Shown in pieces: positions 35,405 to 44,700 of a stretch of 64,000 bases of DNA (the first letter of the stretch is position 1; each line of letters starts with the position of its first letter). Origin of the DNA: Verrucomicrobia subdivision 3 bacterium UBA693 (GTDB lineage: Bacteria > Verrucomicrobiota > Verrucomicrobiia > Limisphaerales > UBA8199); contig DBMR01000077.1 of the NCBI GenBank assembly GCA_002298785.1, forward strand, positions 1 through 64,000, read 5' to 3'. Made by a program: the position numbers and the translations under genes. The notes under the pieces were generated by a model, which did not search any database, had not been told where the DNA came from, and was given only the letters and a program-made list of their open reading frames with translations.

Positions 35405-35884
35405 ATGAAGACTCGCATTTCATTTGTCCTGATTGCGGTTGGGATGGCTTGCTTCTTGGGTGGATGTGGAACGCGGTTGGAGGACAAGCTAGTCGATGCT
35501 TCTGCGGCTGGTGATGTTCAGAAAATCCAAAGTCTCTTGTCGCGAGGCATCAATGTGAATTGCGCTTCTCGTGGCTTGGACAAGAGCACACCCTTGATCC
35601 TGGCGGTCATGCAACGAAGGACAGAAGCGGTTGACGTTTTACTCGCTGCTGGGGCAGATCCAAATCTACGTGATGCTCACAGCAACGCGGCCCTGTTTTA
35701 CGCCTTCACGAATCAGCAAGACCTAGGCGAGATCATCAAGTTGCTCATCGCAGCCGGAGCGGATGCCGACGACTATAGGTCACTGTTCAGTTCGCTTCCA
35801 GGGGAGAATCCGAATCGCATTGCATTCGAGGAAGCTTCAAAGCAAAAACTAGCACCAAAGCACGACGACCGCCCTTCACACTAA
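35405..35884 (+). CDS. Ankyrin-repeat lipoprotein
   Basis: This 159-residue protein has a lipoprotein signal: a hydrophobic stretch ISFVLIAVGMACFLGGCG with the lipobox LGGC at Cys21. The mature part has ankyrin repeats: KLVDASAAGDVQKIQSLLSR, STPLILAVMQRRTEAVDVLL with AAGADPNLRD, and a third EIIKLLIAAGADADDY. Two to three repeats indicate a protein-binding scaffold in the envelope. The tail (about 135-159) is polar. Codon use looks more AT-rich than its neighbours. The reading frame continues for 38 more codons in phase after the stop to 36001, which may be a degraded tail. No clear partner gene is adjacent. Confidence 0.85.
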   Translation: MKTRISFVLIAVGMACFLGGCGTRLEDKLVDASAAGDVQKIQSLLSRGINVNCASRGLDKSTPLILAVMQRRTEAVDVLLAAGADPNLRDAHSNAALFYAFTNQQDLGEIIKLLIAAGADADDYRSLFSSLPGENPNRIAFEEASKQKLAPKHDDRPSH

Positions 35885-36099
35885 CCCCGGTTGCGAGAGA
35901 ATAAGTCAGATGCTTGCGATACAATTGGAGAAAAGCTCAAAGAGATTCAATACATGCATAAACTCAAAGCAAATACTGAACGATTGGTGTTCCAGCGGTG
36001 AAAGTTCTATTTTAAATAACGAAGTAAGGAACTGCCGGACCGGCAAACAAAGCCGTGGGGATTTGATATGCAATAAGGGTGGTAAATGACGCTTAAGCC

Positions 36100-36624
36100 A
36101 TGAACACGTTTAGACCCGGTTACGTTGGATTCAAGGCAAGGCTGATGGATGCTTTCGCGGACGTGAAGCAGCCCGGGGATGAATTCCTTGCTTGCAGGGG
36201 CTGGGGTTATGATGCTGAAACTGCTGAAGAACTCGTCCGAATGCTGCACGGAAGGCATTGGAAGGACCTGCTTGGGCAGGGGGAAGAGTGGTTTCGAAGT
36301 AATCACGACATATTGCAAAGGTTGACTCCGGAGGCTTATATATTTTATTTGCCGGCGTTTTTGCTAGAAGTCGTCGAGATTGGGGAAGCTCTTGACCTCC
36401 TCCCCGAATGGATAGTTTACAGCTTGGAACTTCCCGACCAGCGTTGGCCTGAAATTGTGCAATGGCACAACGAGATGAAGAAGAAACTTACTCCAGCCCG
36501 GCGGGCGGTCGTGTTGGAGTTCTTAGATCATCTGGAGTGGGAGTTCGATATACCACCCCAACTCTCCAACCATATCAAGAGTGCCCGCGAGGCACTGCAG
36601 CTTGCCCCAGGAGCTTTTGAATAG
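36100..36624 (+). CDS. Uncharacterised protein resembling DUF6714
   Basis: This 174-residue protein is soluble, acidic and Trp/Leu-rich, without signal peptide or membrane helix. The order of motifs, AFADVKQPGDEF near the N-terminus, LTPEAYIFYLPAFLLEVVE in the middle (about 82-102) and KLTPARRAVVLEFLDHLEWE near the C-terminus, resembles the DUF6714 family. Members are often scattered singly or near toxin and immunity genes, but the function is unknown. The surrounding DNA is visibly AT-richer than the rest of the window, suggesting recent acquisition together with the ankyrin lipoprotein gene. The assignment rests on remembered family features, so it should be treated as tentative. Confidence 0.55.
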   Translation: MNTFRPGYVGFKARLMDAFADVKQPGDEFLACRGWGYDAETAEELVRMLHGRHWKDLLGQGEEWFRSNHDILQRLTPEAYIFYLPAFLLEVVEIGEALDLLPEWIVYSLELPDQRWPEIVQWHNEMKKKLTPARRAVVLEFLDHLEWEFDIPPQLSNHIKSAREALQLAPGAFE

Positions 36625-36873
36625 GAGCACATAGTTACCTTCAGCTACCTTAAGAGAGGTGAGGCGGTTGGCAGCACTGTTTTCTGGTCATTTGGCCGAA
36701 TAGCCACGTTCTGACCATGGCGATGTGAACAGCGAGAGCCTGTTCCCATTGGATTGGGGTGTAATTGTCTGCTTTCGCAGCGTAGCCCTGTCGTTCACCG
36801 GCTTTCAATAGGCTGACGGGATAGTGAAATAAACTCGTTGAGCCTCCCCTTGCAGGTAGGGTATCGTTCAGGC
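36625..36873. other. Structured intergenic region upstream of maf
   Basis: This 249-bp gap contains a perfect GAACAG-CGAGAGC-CTGTTC hairpin (36727-36745) and a CTGC-TTTC-GCAG hairpin (36769-36780), which read on the minus strand is closed by a GAAA tetraloop of the GNRA type. It also contains CTCTCTTAAGGTAGC on the minus strand (36658-36644), identical to the 15-bp recognition site of the homing enzyme I-PpoI. No convincing promoter or conserved ORF was found. The stems could belong to a small structured RNA or a remnant of a mobile element. Confidence 0.35.
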
Positions 36874-37473
36874 ATGACCAAGCTGCCCAGTGTTCAATTG
36901 ATACTGGCTTCGGCGTCGCCGCGCCGGCAGGAGTTGTTACGGGAGATGGGGGTCGAGTTTCACACGGTGCCGAGCGCAGCGGCCGAGATTCACCTCGAGG
37001 AACTGACCGCGCGCGAGGTCGCGCTGGTGAACGCGTACCGCAAGGCGCGCGAGGTGGCGAAGCGGCATCCGGACAGCCTGGTGCTGGGTGCGGATACGCT
37101 GGTGTATCTCGATACCCGCTTATTTCCCAAGCCGGTTAATCACGAGGAGGCGGTGAGCATGCTGATGTATTTGCAGGGCCGCACCCACCATGTCGTGACC
37201 GGTTTGTGCCTGCTCCACTTGCGCGCGCATCGGCAGCGGGTTTTTGCCGAGGTCACCGCGGTGACGTTTCATCCGCTGGACGAGGTCCGGGTGCGGGAAT
37301 ACCTGGCGCAGGTGAATCCGCTCGATAAGGCGGGCGCTTACGGCATCCAAGAGCAGGGACATCTTATTGTGGAACGGATTTCCGGCTCGTATTCCAATGT
37401 GGTGGGTTTGCCCATGGAAAGGCTGCGGTACGAATTGCAGCACTGGGCTCAGACCGGGCCGGCGACCGATTAG
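36874..37473 (+). CDS. maf: Maf-family nucleotide pyrophosphatase
   Basis: The start is ATG 36874 (MTKLPSVQLILASASPRRQELL), which matches the family N-terminus; the frame is open from 36838 only through a TTG. The 199-residue protein has the Maf signatures: SASPRRQELLREMG, HLEELTAREVALVNAYRKA, VLGADTLVYLD, YLQGRTHHVVTGLC and AGAYGIQEQGHLIVERISGSYSN. Maf proteins hydrolyse noncanonical or pyrimidine nucleoside triphosphates; the dTTP/UTP (YhdE) and m7GTP/UTP (YceF) branches differ subtly and I do not choose between them. Some family members inhibit septation when overproduced. It is convergent with the M20 dipeptidase gene. Confidence 0.95.
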   Translation: MTKLPSVQLILASASPRRQELLREMGVEFHTVPSAAAEIHLEELTAREVALVNAYRKAREVAKRHPDSLVLGADTLVYLDTRLFPKPVNHEEAVSMLMYLQGRTHHVVTGLCLLHLRAHRQRVFAEVTAVTFHPLDEVRVREYLAQVNPLDKAGAYGIQEQGHLIVERISGSYSNVVGLPMERLRYELQHWAQTGPATD

Positions 37474-37562
37474 ACGGTAAACGGATCGAGTTGGCGGGCA
37501 AGGCGTCCGCTGCCGTCATGATGTCAGCCGCACGCTCCGACCAGGAGAGACCAGCTGAGCGG

Positions 37563-38936
37563 TTATTTGCTCAATTCCTGCCAGAGCTGCGCGCTCATGA
37601 CCTGCCCCTTCTCGAAGCAATCGAGATCAAATTTCTCGTTGGGCGAGTGCGCATTGTCGTCCGGGAGAGCGAGCCCCAGCATCAGGGCATCCGCGCCGAG
37701 AATCTTCTTGAACGAATTGACGATGGGGATGGAGCCGCCTTCGCGCATGATGACGGGTTCGCATCCGAAGGCGGACTTCAAGGCGCGCAACGCCGCCTGG
37801 GCGTGCGGACTGGTGGGCGAAACGAGGTACGGTTCGGCGCCGTGGCCCGCCGTGATTTCCATGCGGATGCTGGGCGGGCACAATTTTTTGAGGTGCTGTT
37901 GCACCAGCTTGATGATCCGCGCCGGGTTTTGGTCCGGCACGAGGCGGGTAGTGATTTTGACGCGGGCCCAGGAGGGGACAATGGTTTTGCTGCCTTCGCC
38001 CTGGTAACCGCTGGTCAGGCCGTTGATTTCGAGGGTGGGCCGGGCGGAGCGTTGTTCAATGGGAGTATAGCCCTTTTCACCGAAAAGCTGCTTCACCCCA
38101 AGGAGCTTTTTGTAGTCCGATTCTTTATACGGCAGGCGGGCGAATTGCTTGCGCTCGAAGGCGGCCAGCGGCTTGACCTGGTCGTAGAACCCCGGGATGG
38201 CCACGCGTCCGTTTTTATCACGGAGTTTGCCGAGCATTTGGCAGAGGGCCATGGCGGGATTATCCACGGTGCCGCCGAAGATGCCGGAGTGCAGGTCGCG
38301 CGCGGGTCCGTGCAGCGTCACTTCAAACGCCGCGATGCCGCGGAGGGCGTAGGTAAGGGCGGGGTGCTTTTTCGAGGGCATCCCGGTATCCGAAATGACA
38401 ATGGCATCGCAAGCCAGTTCGGCCTGGTTCGCCAATAGAAAATCACCCAGGCTCTTGCTGCCGACCTCTTCTTCGCCTTCGAGGACAAAGGTGATGTCGC
38501 AAGGCAGCGGGGTGTTGGTCTTGAGATAGGCTTCGACGGCTTTGAGGTGGGCGAGGTTTTGGCCCTTGTTATCCGTAGCCCCACGCGCGAAAAGCGAGCG
38601 GCCTTCGAGGCGCGGTTCGAACGGTGGCGAAGTCCAGAGTTCGAACGGTTCCGGCGGCTGGACATCGTAATGGCCGTAAACGAGGAAACGCGGGCGTTTG
38701 GCGGAAGCGCCGGGGACAACGGGGGTGCTGGCGATAACCACGGGGTGGCCGGCGGTGGGGCAAAGGCGGGCCTTCAATCCGATGGACTGGCAATGCTGCA
38801 CGAGCCATTCGGCGCAGGCGAGCAGGTCGCCGCGATGCTGCGGTTGAGCCGAGACACTCGGAAAGCGCACGTAAGCGCACAATTCCTCGAGAAAGCGATT
38901 TTGATTTTGAGCCAGGTAATCCAGGACAGCTTGCAT
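37563..38936 (-). CDS. M20-family metallodipeptidase
   Basis: This 457-residue protein has the two-domain M20 structure. Metal-site motifs are VYGHYDVQPPEPFELW (metal His and Asp), ARGATDNKGQNLAHLKAV (bridging Asp), LEGEEEVGSKSL (catalytic Glu followed by a metal Glu) and ISDTGMPSKKHPALTYALRG. The dimerisation domain spans about 195-365 and the segment PIVNSFKKILGADALMLGLALPDDNAH near the C-terminus supplies the last ligand. The DVQPP and GATDNKG motifs place it with M20 dipeptidases/carnosinase-like enzymes that cut dipeptides in the cytosol. It is between the convergent maf gene and a co-directional HAD phosphatase gene (85 bp). Confidence 0.93.
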   Translation of the reverse strand: MQAVLDYLAQNQNRFLEELCAYVRFPSVSAQPQHRGDLLACAEWLVQHCQSIGLKARLCPTAGHPVVIASTPVVPGASAKRPRFLVYGHYDVQPPEPFELWTSPPFEPRLEGRSLFARGATDNKGQNLAHLKAVEAYLKTNTPLPCDITFVLEGEEEVGSKSLGDFLLANQAELACDAIVISDTGMPSKKHPALTYALRGIAAFEVTLHGPARDLHSGIFGGTVDNPAMALCQMLGKLRDKNGRVAIPGFYDQVKPLAAFERKQFARLPYKESDYKKLLGVKQLFGEKGYTPIEQRSARPTLEINGLTSGYQGEGSKTIVPSWARVKITTRLVPDQNPARIIKLVQQHLKKLCPPSIRMEITAGHGAEPYLVSPTSPHAQAALRALKSAFGCEPVIMREGGSIPIVNSFKKILGADALMLGLALPDDNAHSPNEKFDLDCFEKGQVMSAQLWQELSK

Positions 38937-39021
38937 GCCGATTGGTGTAGCAAAGCCGCCGGGACAGGGAAAGCCTGGATTGCGGGCGCACCGGCGGCGC
39001 CTGCAATCCGGGAGTGACGGA

Positions 39022-39942
39022 TTACCGGGTCATCGGGGCGCGGGGTCGCGGCTTCAGGGCGCGCGCGGTGTCCGTCTGATATTTGCCGCCGGGCTTTCCC
39101 GCCCGGCGCATTACTTGTGCGTATACCGGGCTGTCGAGACGATCGGAGGGTTTGCCGGAACGCAGTTCCTCGGTCAGATCGGCCACGCTCTTCAAAACGC
39201 GGGTGGGTTGGTAGACGTAATCCGATAAGTTATCCACCTGAGTGGAGCCACTGAGCACGAGATAAGTTTGCAGCCCGGCTTCGATGCCGCCGCGAATGTC
39301 GGTCTCCATGGTGTCGCCAATCATGACGATCTGGTTCAGGGCCGAGCCACCGGTCATTTCCTGGAGCTTTTGGCGGGCGCGATGGAACATATAGCCATTG
39401 GGTTTGCCGAGGTAGTAGGCGCGGCGTCCGGTGCTGGCTTCGAGAAAAGCCGCGGTGGCGCCGGCTCCCGGGCGGGTATCAACGCTCGAGACTGGGCACC
39501 AGTTGTCCGGGTTGGTGGCGAGCAGCCGCGCGCCGCGCTCCACGCACGAGTGTGCCTTGGCCAGGCGTTCGCCGGAAACCGCCCCTTCTCCCACCACCAC
39601 GTAACTCGGGTTGATGGTGTCGTTGGCGATCTTGCGCTCATGCAGCGCCGCCAGTAAACCGCCTTCGCCGATGACGAAGGCGGTGCAAGCCGGATGCGTT
39701 TCGCTCAGGAAATCCGCCGCATTCAGCGCTGAGGTGTAAAAGTGGCGAATGGAGAATCCGGGCAATCCCAGGTGGCCGAGCCGCACCGAAAGATCATCCG
39801 GAGTCGGAGCGGAGTTGTTCGTTAGAAACACGAAGGGCTGCCCGCTTATCAGCAGGGCCTCCATGAATTCTGTCACGCCCGGGATCAATTGGCTTTCCCG
39901 GTATATTACGCCGTCCATGTCGATCAGGTATCCAGTTTTCAT
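39022..39942 (-). CDS. HAD-IIA family phosphatase (NagD-like)
   Basis: The start is ATG 39942 (MKTGYLIDMDGVIYRESQLIPG). The 306-residue protein has HAD motif I DMDGVIY (nucleophile Asp), motif II FLTNNSAPTPDDL, the capped NagD-type domain, motif III Lys in LGKPNGYMFHRARQKL and motif IV IGDTMETDIRGGIEAGLQ. The IIA cap puts it with NagD, pyridoxal phosphatase and p-nitrophenyl phosphatase; substrates in this group are small phosphosugars or nucleotides. The C-terminal 45 residues after the HAD core are basic and low in complexity (RAGKPGGKYQTDTARALKPRP) and look like an added tail. A hairpin with an 8-bp stem lies 22 bp upstream of its start. Confidence 0.92.
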   Translation of the reverse strand: MKTGYLIDMDGVIYRESQLIPGVTEFMEALLISGQPFVFLTNNSAPTPDDLSVRLGHLGLPGFSIRHFYTSALNAADFLSETHPACTAFVIGEGGLLAALHERKIANDTINPSYVVVGEGAVSGERLAKAHSCVERGARLLATNPDNWCPVSSVDTRPGAGATAAFLEASTGRRAYYLGKPNGYMFHRARQKLQEMTGGSALNQIVMIGDTMETDIRGGIEAGLQTYLVLSGSTQVDNLSDYVYQPTRVLKSVADLTEELRSGKPSDRLDSPVYAQVMRRAGKPGGKYQTDTARALKPRPRAPMTR

Positions 39943-39963
39943 AAGCAAAAAACCCGGGGCTGA

Positions 39964-39991
39964 CCACCACTTGCGACCAGGCCAGTGGTGG
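39964..39991 (-). promoter_or_regulatory. 8-bp inverted repeat in the leader of the HAD phosphatase gene
   Basis: CCACCACT (39964-39971) and AGTGGTGG (39984-39991) form a perfect stem with a 12-nt loop, 22 bp upstream of the start codon, on the same strand as the HAD gene. It could be an operator or an mRNA leader stem; which one cannot be told. Confidence 0.35.
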
Positions 39992-40209
39992 CGACAACCT
40001 CAGGCAAGATAAACTAAAGCAAAACCCTTGCCGCCTTCCGATATCCCTGTTTTAACGTGTTTTACAGTGGATTCCCGGGATTTCCTGGGTGAGTTTTTGC
40101 GCATCCGGGTCAAAATCCACCACCCGTCCGCGAGGGGGTCGCGGCGGGAAAAGGAACACTGGTTTTGCTTGCGTGAGCGCTGGGCGAGACCTCAGCCTGA
40201 ACCTGGCTT

Positions 40210-41724
40210 ATGAATTCATACATTTTGCGGGCGATTGCCGGCATCGCGTTTTGTTTATTCGCGGGTTTCGGCGGAGGTGAGGCGGTTGCTCGCGCGGAGA
40301 ACGCCAAACCCAACGTGCTGTTTATTTGTGTGGATGATCTGAAGCCGTTGCTGGGGTGTTATGGCGATCCGTTGATCCAATCGCCGAACCTCGATCGGTT
40401 GGCGCGCAGCGGGGTGCGTTTTGCCGCGGCTTATGCGAATCAGGCGGTGTGCGCGCCTTCGCGCAATTCACTGCTGACCGGGCTTCGGCCAACCACCATG
40501 GGGGTTTACGACCTGGGCACGTTCTTCCGGCAGGCCGTGCCCAACGCGATCACCTTGCCGCAGATGTTCAAAAAGAACGGCTGGCGCACGGAAGCTTTGG
40601 GGAAGATTTTTCATGTGGGCCACGGGAATCACGAGGATCCCGCGTCGTGGTCGGTGCCCCATTGGGGCCCCCGCTGGGGAGGGTATGTCCTGAAGCAAAA
40701 TCAAAGCGCGGATTCCACGCGGGAAGAGGCGCGTTTCGCCAACGTCCCCGAAGGCCAAGCCCGGAGTCTGCCCCGGGGCACGGCGGTGGAATGTGCGGAC
40801 GTGGCGGATTCCGCTTATGGGGATGGGATGATTGCAGACCAGGCTATTCAAAGATTGCGCGCTGCAAAAGGCAGGCCGAGCCAACCGTTTTTTATCGCCG
40901 TCGGATTCCATAAACCGCATCTGCCGTTCGTGGCGCCGAAGAAATACTGGGATCTCTACGAACGCTCGGCGTTCCATCCGCACCCGATTCAGACTCCGCC
41001 GGAGGGCGCGCCACCCTTCGCGCCTACGACCTGGGGCGAGTTGCGGCAGTACAGTGACATGCCGGAGGTGGGTCCATTAACGCCGGACCAACAACGGCTG
41101 TTGCTGCACGGATACCACGCGGCGGTAAGTTATATGGATGCGCAACTGGGGCGGGTGCTGGACGAGTTAGCCCGGCTCGGCCTGGAGCAGAACACGATCG
41201 TCGTGGTGTGGGGCGACCATGGCTGGCATCTCGGGGACCATGGGATGTGGTGCAAACACACGAATTACGAGCAAGCCGCGCGCATTCCGTTGCTGATACG
41301 GGCGCCCGGCGTGACCCGTGCGGGCGGCGTCAGCTCGGGCCTGGTGGAGACGGTGGATATTTACCCGAGCTTGTGTGAGCTGGCGGGATTGACTCCACCC
41401 ACTGGCCTGGACGGCCAGAGTTTTGTCCCCGCCCTCCGGGATCCGAGCCGAGCCCGGACCAAGGGGGCGGTGTTCCACGTGTTTCCGCGTTCCCCGAGGG
41501 GTATGGGCGAAATCCTGGGGCGCGCCCTGCGCACCGAGCGCTACCGCCTGGTGGAATGGAAGAAGCCGGGTGCGGCACCCGAGACGGCGATCTGTGAGCT
41601 TTACGATTACGTGCGCGATCCCGACGAGACGCGGAATCTCGCTGCCGAGCAGGTGGAGGTCTTGGCGCAGCTCCGCGCCTGTTTGGCCCAGCAACCGGAG
41701 GGCAAATCGCAATTTCGAAAATGA
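40210..41724 (+). CDS. Secreted sulfatase, iduronate-2-sulfatase-like (S1 family)
   Basis: This 504-residue protein starts with a signal peptide (AIAGIAFCLFAGFGGGEAVARA). It carries the S1 sulfatase N-terminus NVLFICVDDLKP, with a metal-binding Asp pair, and the formylglycine motif VCAPSRNSLLTGLRP, Cys81 being converted to formylglycine in the CxPSR context. HKPHLPFVAPKKYWDLYE, VVVWGDHGWHLGDHGMWCKHT (metal Asp/His) and LVETVDIYPSLCELAG follow. The order GKIFHVGHGNHEDPASWS resembles iduronate-2-sulfatase rather than choline sulfatase. It would remove sulfate from sulfated polysaccharides outside the cytoplasm. A formylglycine-generating enzyme is not in the window. Confidence 0.93.
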   Translation: MNSYILRAIAGIAFCLFAGFGGGEAVARAENAKPNVLFICVDDLKPLLGCYGDPLIQSPNLDRLARSGVRFAAAYANQAVCAPSRNSLLTGLRPTTMGVYDLGTFFRQAVPNAITLPQMFKKNGWRTEALGKIFHVGHGNHEDPASWSVPHWGPRWGGYVLKQNQSADSTREEARFANVPEGQARSLPRGTAVECADVADSAYGDGMIADQAIQRLRAAKGRPSQPFFIAVGFHKPHLPFVAPKKYWDLYERSAFHPHPIQTPPEGAPPFAPTTWGELRQYSDMPEVGPLTPDQQRLLLHGYHAAVSYMDAQLGRVLDELARLGLEQNTIVVVWGDHGWHLGDHGMWCKHTNYEQAARIPLLIRAPGVTRAGGVSSGLVETVDIYPSLCELAGLTPPTGLDGQSFVPALRDPSRARTKGAVFHVFPRSPRGMGEILGRALRTERYRLVEWKKPGAAPETAICELYDYVRDPDETRNLAAEQVEVLAQLRACLAQQPEGKSQFRK

Positions 41725-41739
41725 GCAGTGCGGTCGTCG

Positions 41740-44700
41740 TTACTTCTTTCCGGGGGTCGCTGCAGGAGCCACGGCGGTTCCGGGGCGCGGTTGGTTGGTG
41801 ACGGCTGCCGGTGCGGGAGCGTTGGTGGCTGGTTTCGGAGCAGCGAGAAAGCTCCCCAAACCCTGCAGTAAGCCGCCCGCGGCGGGCTGATTCGTATGGG
41901 GCGTGCTGGTGTTGGTGGACTGGGCGGAGGTGCCGAGCAGATTGCCCAGACCTTGCAGCAACCCGCCGCTGGTCGGCGCATTGGTGCTGGTGGTCGGCGC
42001 GTTGGTGCCGGTCTTCTGTCCGGTGAGCGCGCTGCCCAGACTCTGAAGGAGGTTGCCGGTTTTCTGGTCGGTGCCCGGGACGCTGGCCCCGTATTGCTGG
42101 AGCGCGGTGCCAAGCAAGGCGCGGCTGTTGATTTTCTTTTTGGGTTCACCCAACGTGCCTTCAATCGTGACGAACTCCGGCAATTGCACGTAAGCGGCAT
42201 TCGTCGGGGTGCCCGCGGGCACGAAGTTGATCTTCTCGGCAACGGAGCGGCGCAGCGCGACTTGCAGCGGGAATTCCAGGACCGAATTCGTCAGCACCGG
42301 CTTGAGCGTCACGCTGCCGTGGGTGCCGGCTTGGAAAGCGGGGCTTTGCACCATGGCCTTGTCCAGTTTCACCAATCCCGACGCCATGCTGCCGCGCGCC
42401 TGGATGACGTTGATGGGCGATTGGGCGAGATCATCGGACAAACCGCCGGACGGGGTCGACTTCGAGCCGCCAAGCAACGCGCCGGTAAGCGCCCCAATCG
42501 CGCCGCTGCCGCCACCTTTAATCAGGTCGGGAATGATTGCGATGATGTTGATGGTAGTGCGCATCAGCGGGCTGCGCAGATTCGAGATGGCCAGGTTCAG
42601 GTTGGTGGTGGCAATGTCGAATTTTCCGCTCAAATTCTTTTGGAGCGACGCACCGGTCGTGCCCGCGCCGGCAACATCCGTGGTGGCTGTGAGAGTGCCT
42701 TGCACCTGGCCTTTGCGATCCGGCACCAGCGAATTGACCAACGGAGCAAAGGGCACTTCCACCGCGCTGAGTTCGACCGCGTATTTGAAGCCTTCCACGC
42801 CGAGATCACAATCCAAGGCGGCTTTGACCGGGGCGCCATTTACCCAAACCTGGCACGGTTTCAATAGCACTTTGCCGTGGTCGAGCTTGAGGGTGGACAA
42901 GAGGTTGGTCATCTCGATTTCGTGCAGGTAAACACGGCCCACTTTCAGGTCCATGGTAAAATTGCGGAACGGCGTTTGAATCGCCGTGGGTTCCTTATCC
43001 GGAGAGCCCGGTGCGGTGGCCGGGGTGGAGGCCGCCGGTGGCTGGGCGCCCGTCGAGGCCTTGGCCGGGCCGCCCATGAAAAGGTCATAGTACTGGGTGA
43101 AATCCAGCGCGTCCGCGCTCAGCGTCAAGGCTCCCTTGATCAGGCTGTTGGTCTGGCCCTTGTCCACCTGCGTCTCGCTCATGTCCACCTTTCCTTGCAG
43201 CACCATTTCGTTGTTGGCGCGGGCGGTGGGTTTTAAGGTCACGCGTGCTTGCTTAATTTCGGTGACCTGCTTGCGGAGGGTGGTGTCGAGGTTGAAGGCT
43301 GCCTGGAGCGGTTCAGCCGGGAATTTTCCGGCAGGATCCTTAACCACCAGGTTGGTCAGGTTCATGCCGGCCTGGATGCTGGATTCGGTCTGCGGATCAT
43401 AAGCGATGGTCGCGTTGCCGCTCAGCGCCACTGATACCAGTTGTTTGCCCCCGAGGGCCGGTTCAAGGAACGTGCGCAGGCCATACTGGTTGAAGTCCGA
43501 CAGCGTGGCCTTAAGCTGCGTGACCTGGTTCGTTAGATTGCAGGTGCCGGTGAGCGACACGGTCCCGCCGGGATGGCCCTCTTCGGAAATCGTACCGTTG
43601 ATTTTGCGCAATTGTACCGTGGATTTGTCGAGCGTCACGCCAAGGTCGAGTGCCGTGCCGAAATTGCGAAATACATTGCTGCCCGCGCGGCCGGAGAATT
43701 CAGTCAGCGCCAGGTTGCCGTTGATTTCCTGCACCCCTTTCAGTTGTGTCACCCGCGCCTTCAGGGTGGCGTTACCGCTGCTGATGCTCATGTCCGGGGT
43801 GGGGAAGGACCGGGCGAGGGCGGCGAGAAATACCTGGCTGTTGAGTTGGAGATCAGCGGTGTTCGCCGCAGTATCCACCGTCCCTGAGCCATTCGCACTC
43901 AGCAAGGCCTGGCCTTGCCGGCCCAAATCCAATTTGTACTCGCTGAGGTTGACTTGCTTCAGATTGACAACTTTGCCTTTGGCCTGCAATCCGACCGCCG
44001 CTCCAGTCACGCGGTTTGTGCCCGCGACTACAGTCAGGTTTTCGATTTGTGAATCGAAGGAAAACGTGAGCGCGTCGCCGCCCGCCTGCGAGAGCACCTC
44101 GGCCTTGGCGCGAATTTTGCCATCGGGGGCCGCGCCTCCGGCGAACGCCCGCCAATCCGCAAGGTCCATCCCGAGCAGTTCGAATTTGAACGCGGAATCT
44201 CCGAGGGCGTTAGACCCTTTGCCCCACACTCTCATTGGGCTGGTCAAATTGGCCCGTAACAGCGGTTGGCCTTTTTGTGTTCCCGACAAGTTCAAGGTGC
44301 GCACCACGGCCTCTTCTGCCGCGAGATCCACGACCAAGTCGTAGCGAGTGCCAAAGTTCAAAGATGGGGTGGTCTGATTCGTGCGGGTGACCTGGAGTTG
44401 GGTCAGATCGAGACCGCCGCCGACGGTGATTAGCTTGCCGGACTTGGCAATTTGCACCTGGCTGGTCGAACTCAAGGTCGTAGGGCCAAAATCAAAACCC
44501 TGGGCCGCCCCGGCGAGGTTCAACAGGTTTTTATCAAGCCCGTGCAAGGCTACGCTCAGGGTGCCTTCCAGCTTCGAGATGTCGAACGGACCGGCGACGG
44601 ACAATTCGCCCAGGCGCGTGCTGCCTTTGAGGATTTTCAGGGACAGGGGTTTGATTTGGGTGGGGACGATATCATAATCCAGCGCGGCGCTGAGTCCGGC

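Noticed and set aside
36650..36835. Open frame on the minus strand upstream of maf reading like a protein tail (residues including YAAKADNYTPIQWEQALAV)
   Set aside because: No start codon at a sensible place and no family recognised. It overlaps the structured intergenic stretch and may be a remnant, but I cannot support a gene.
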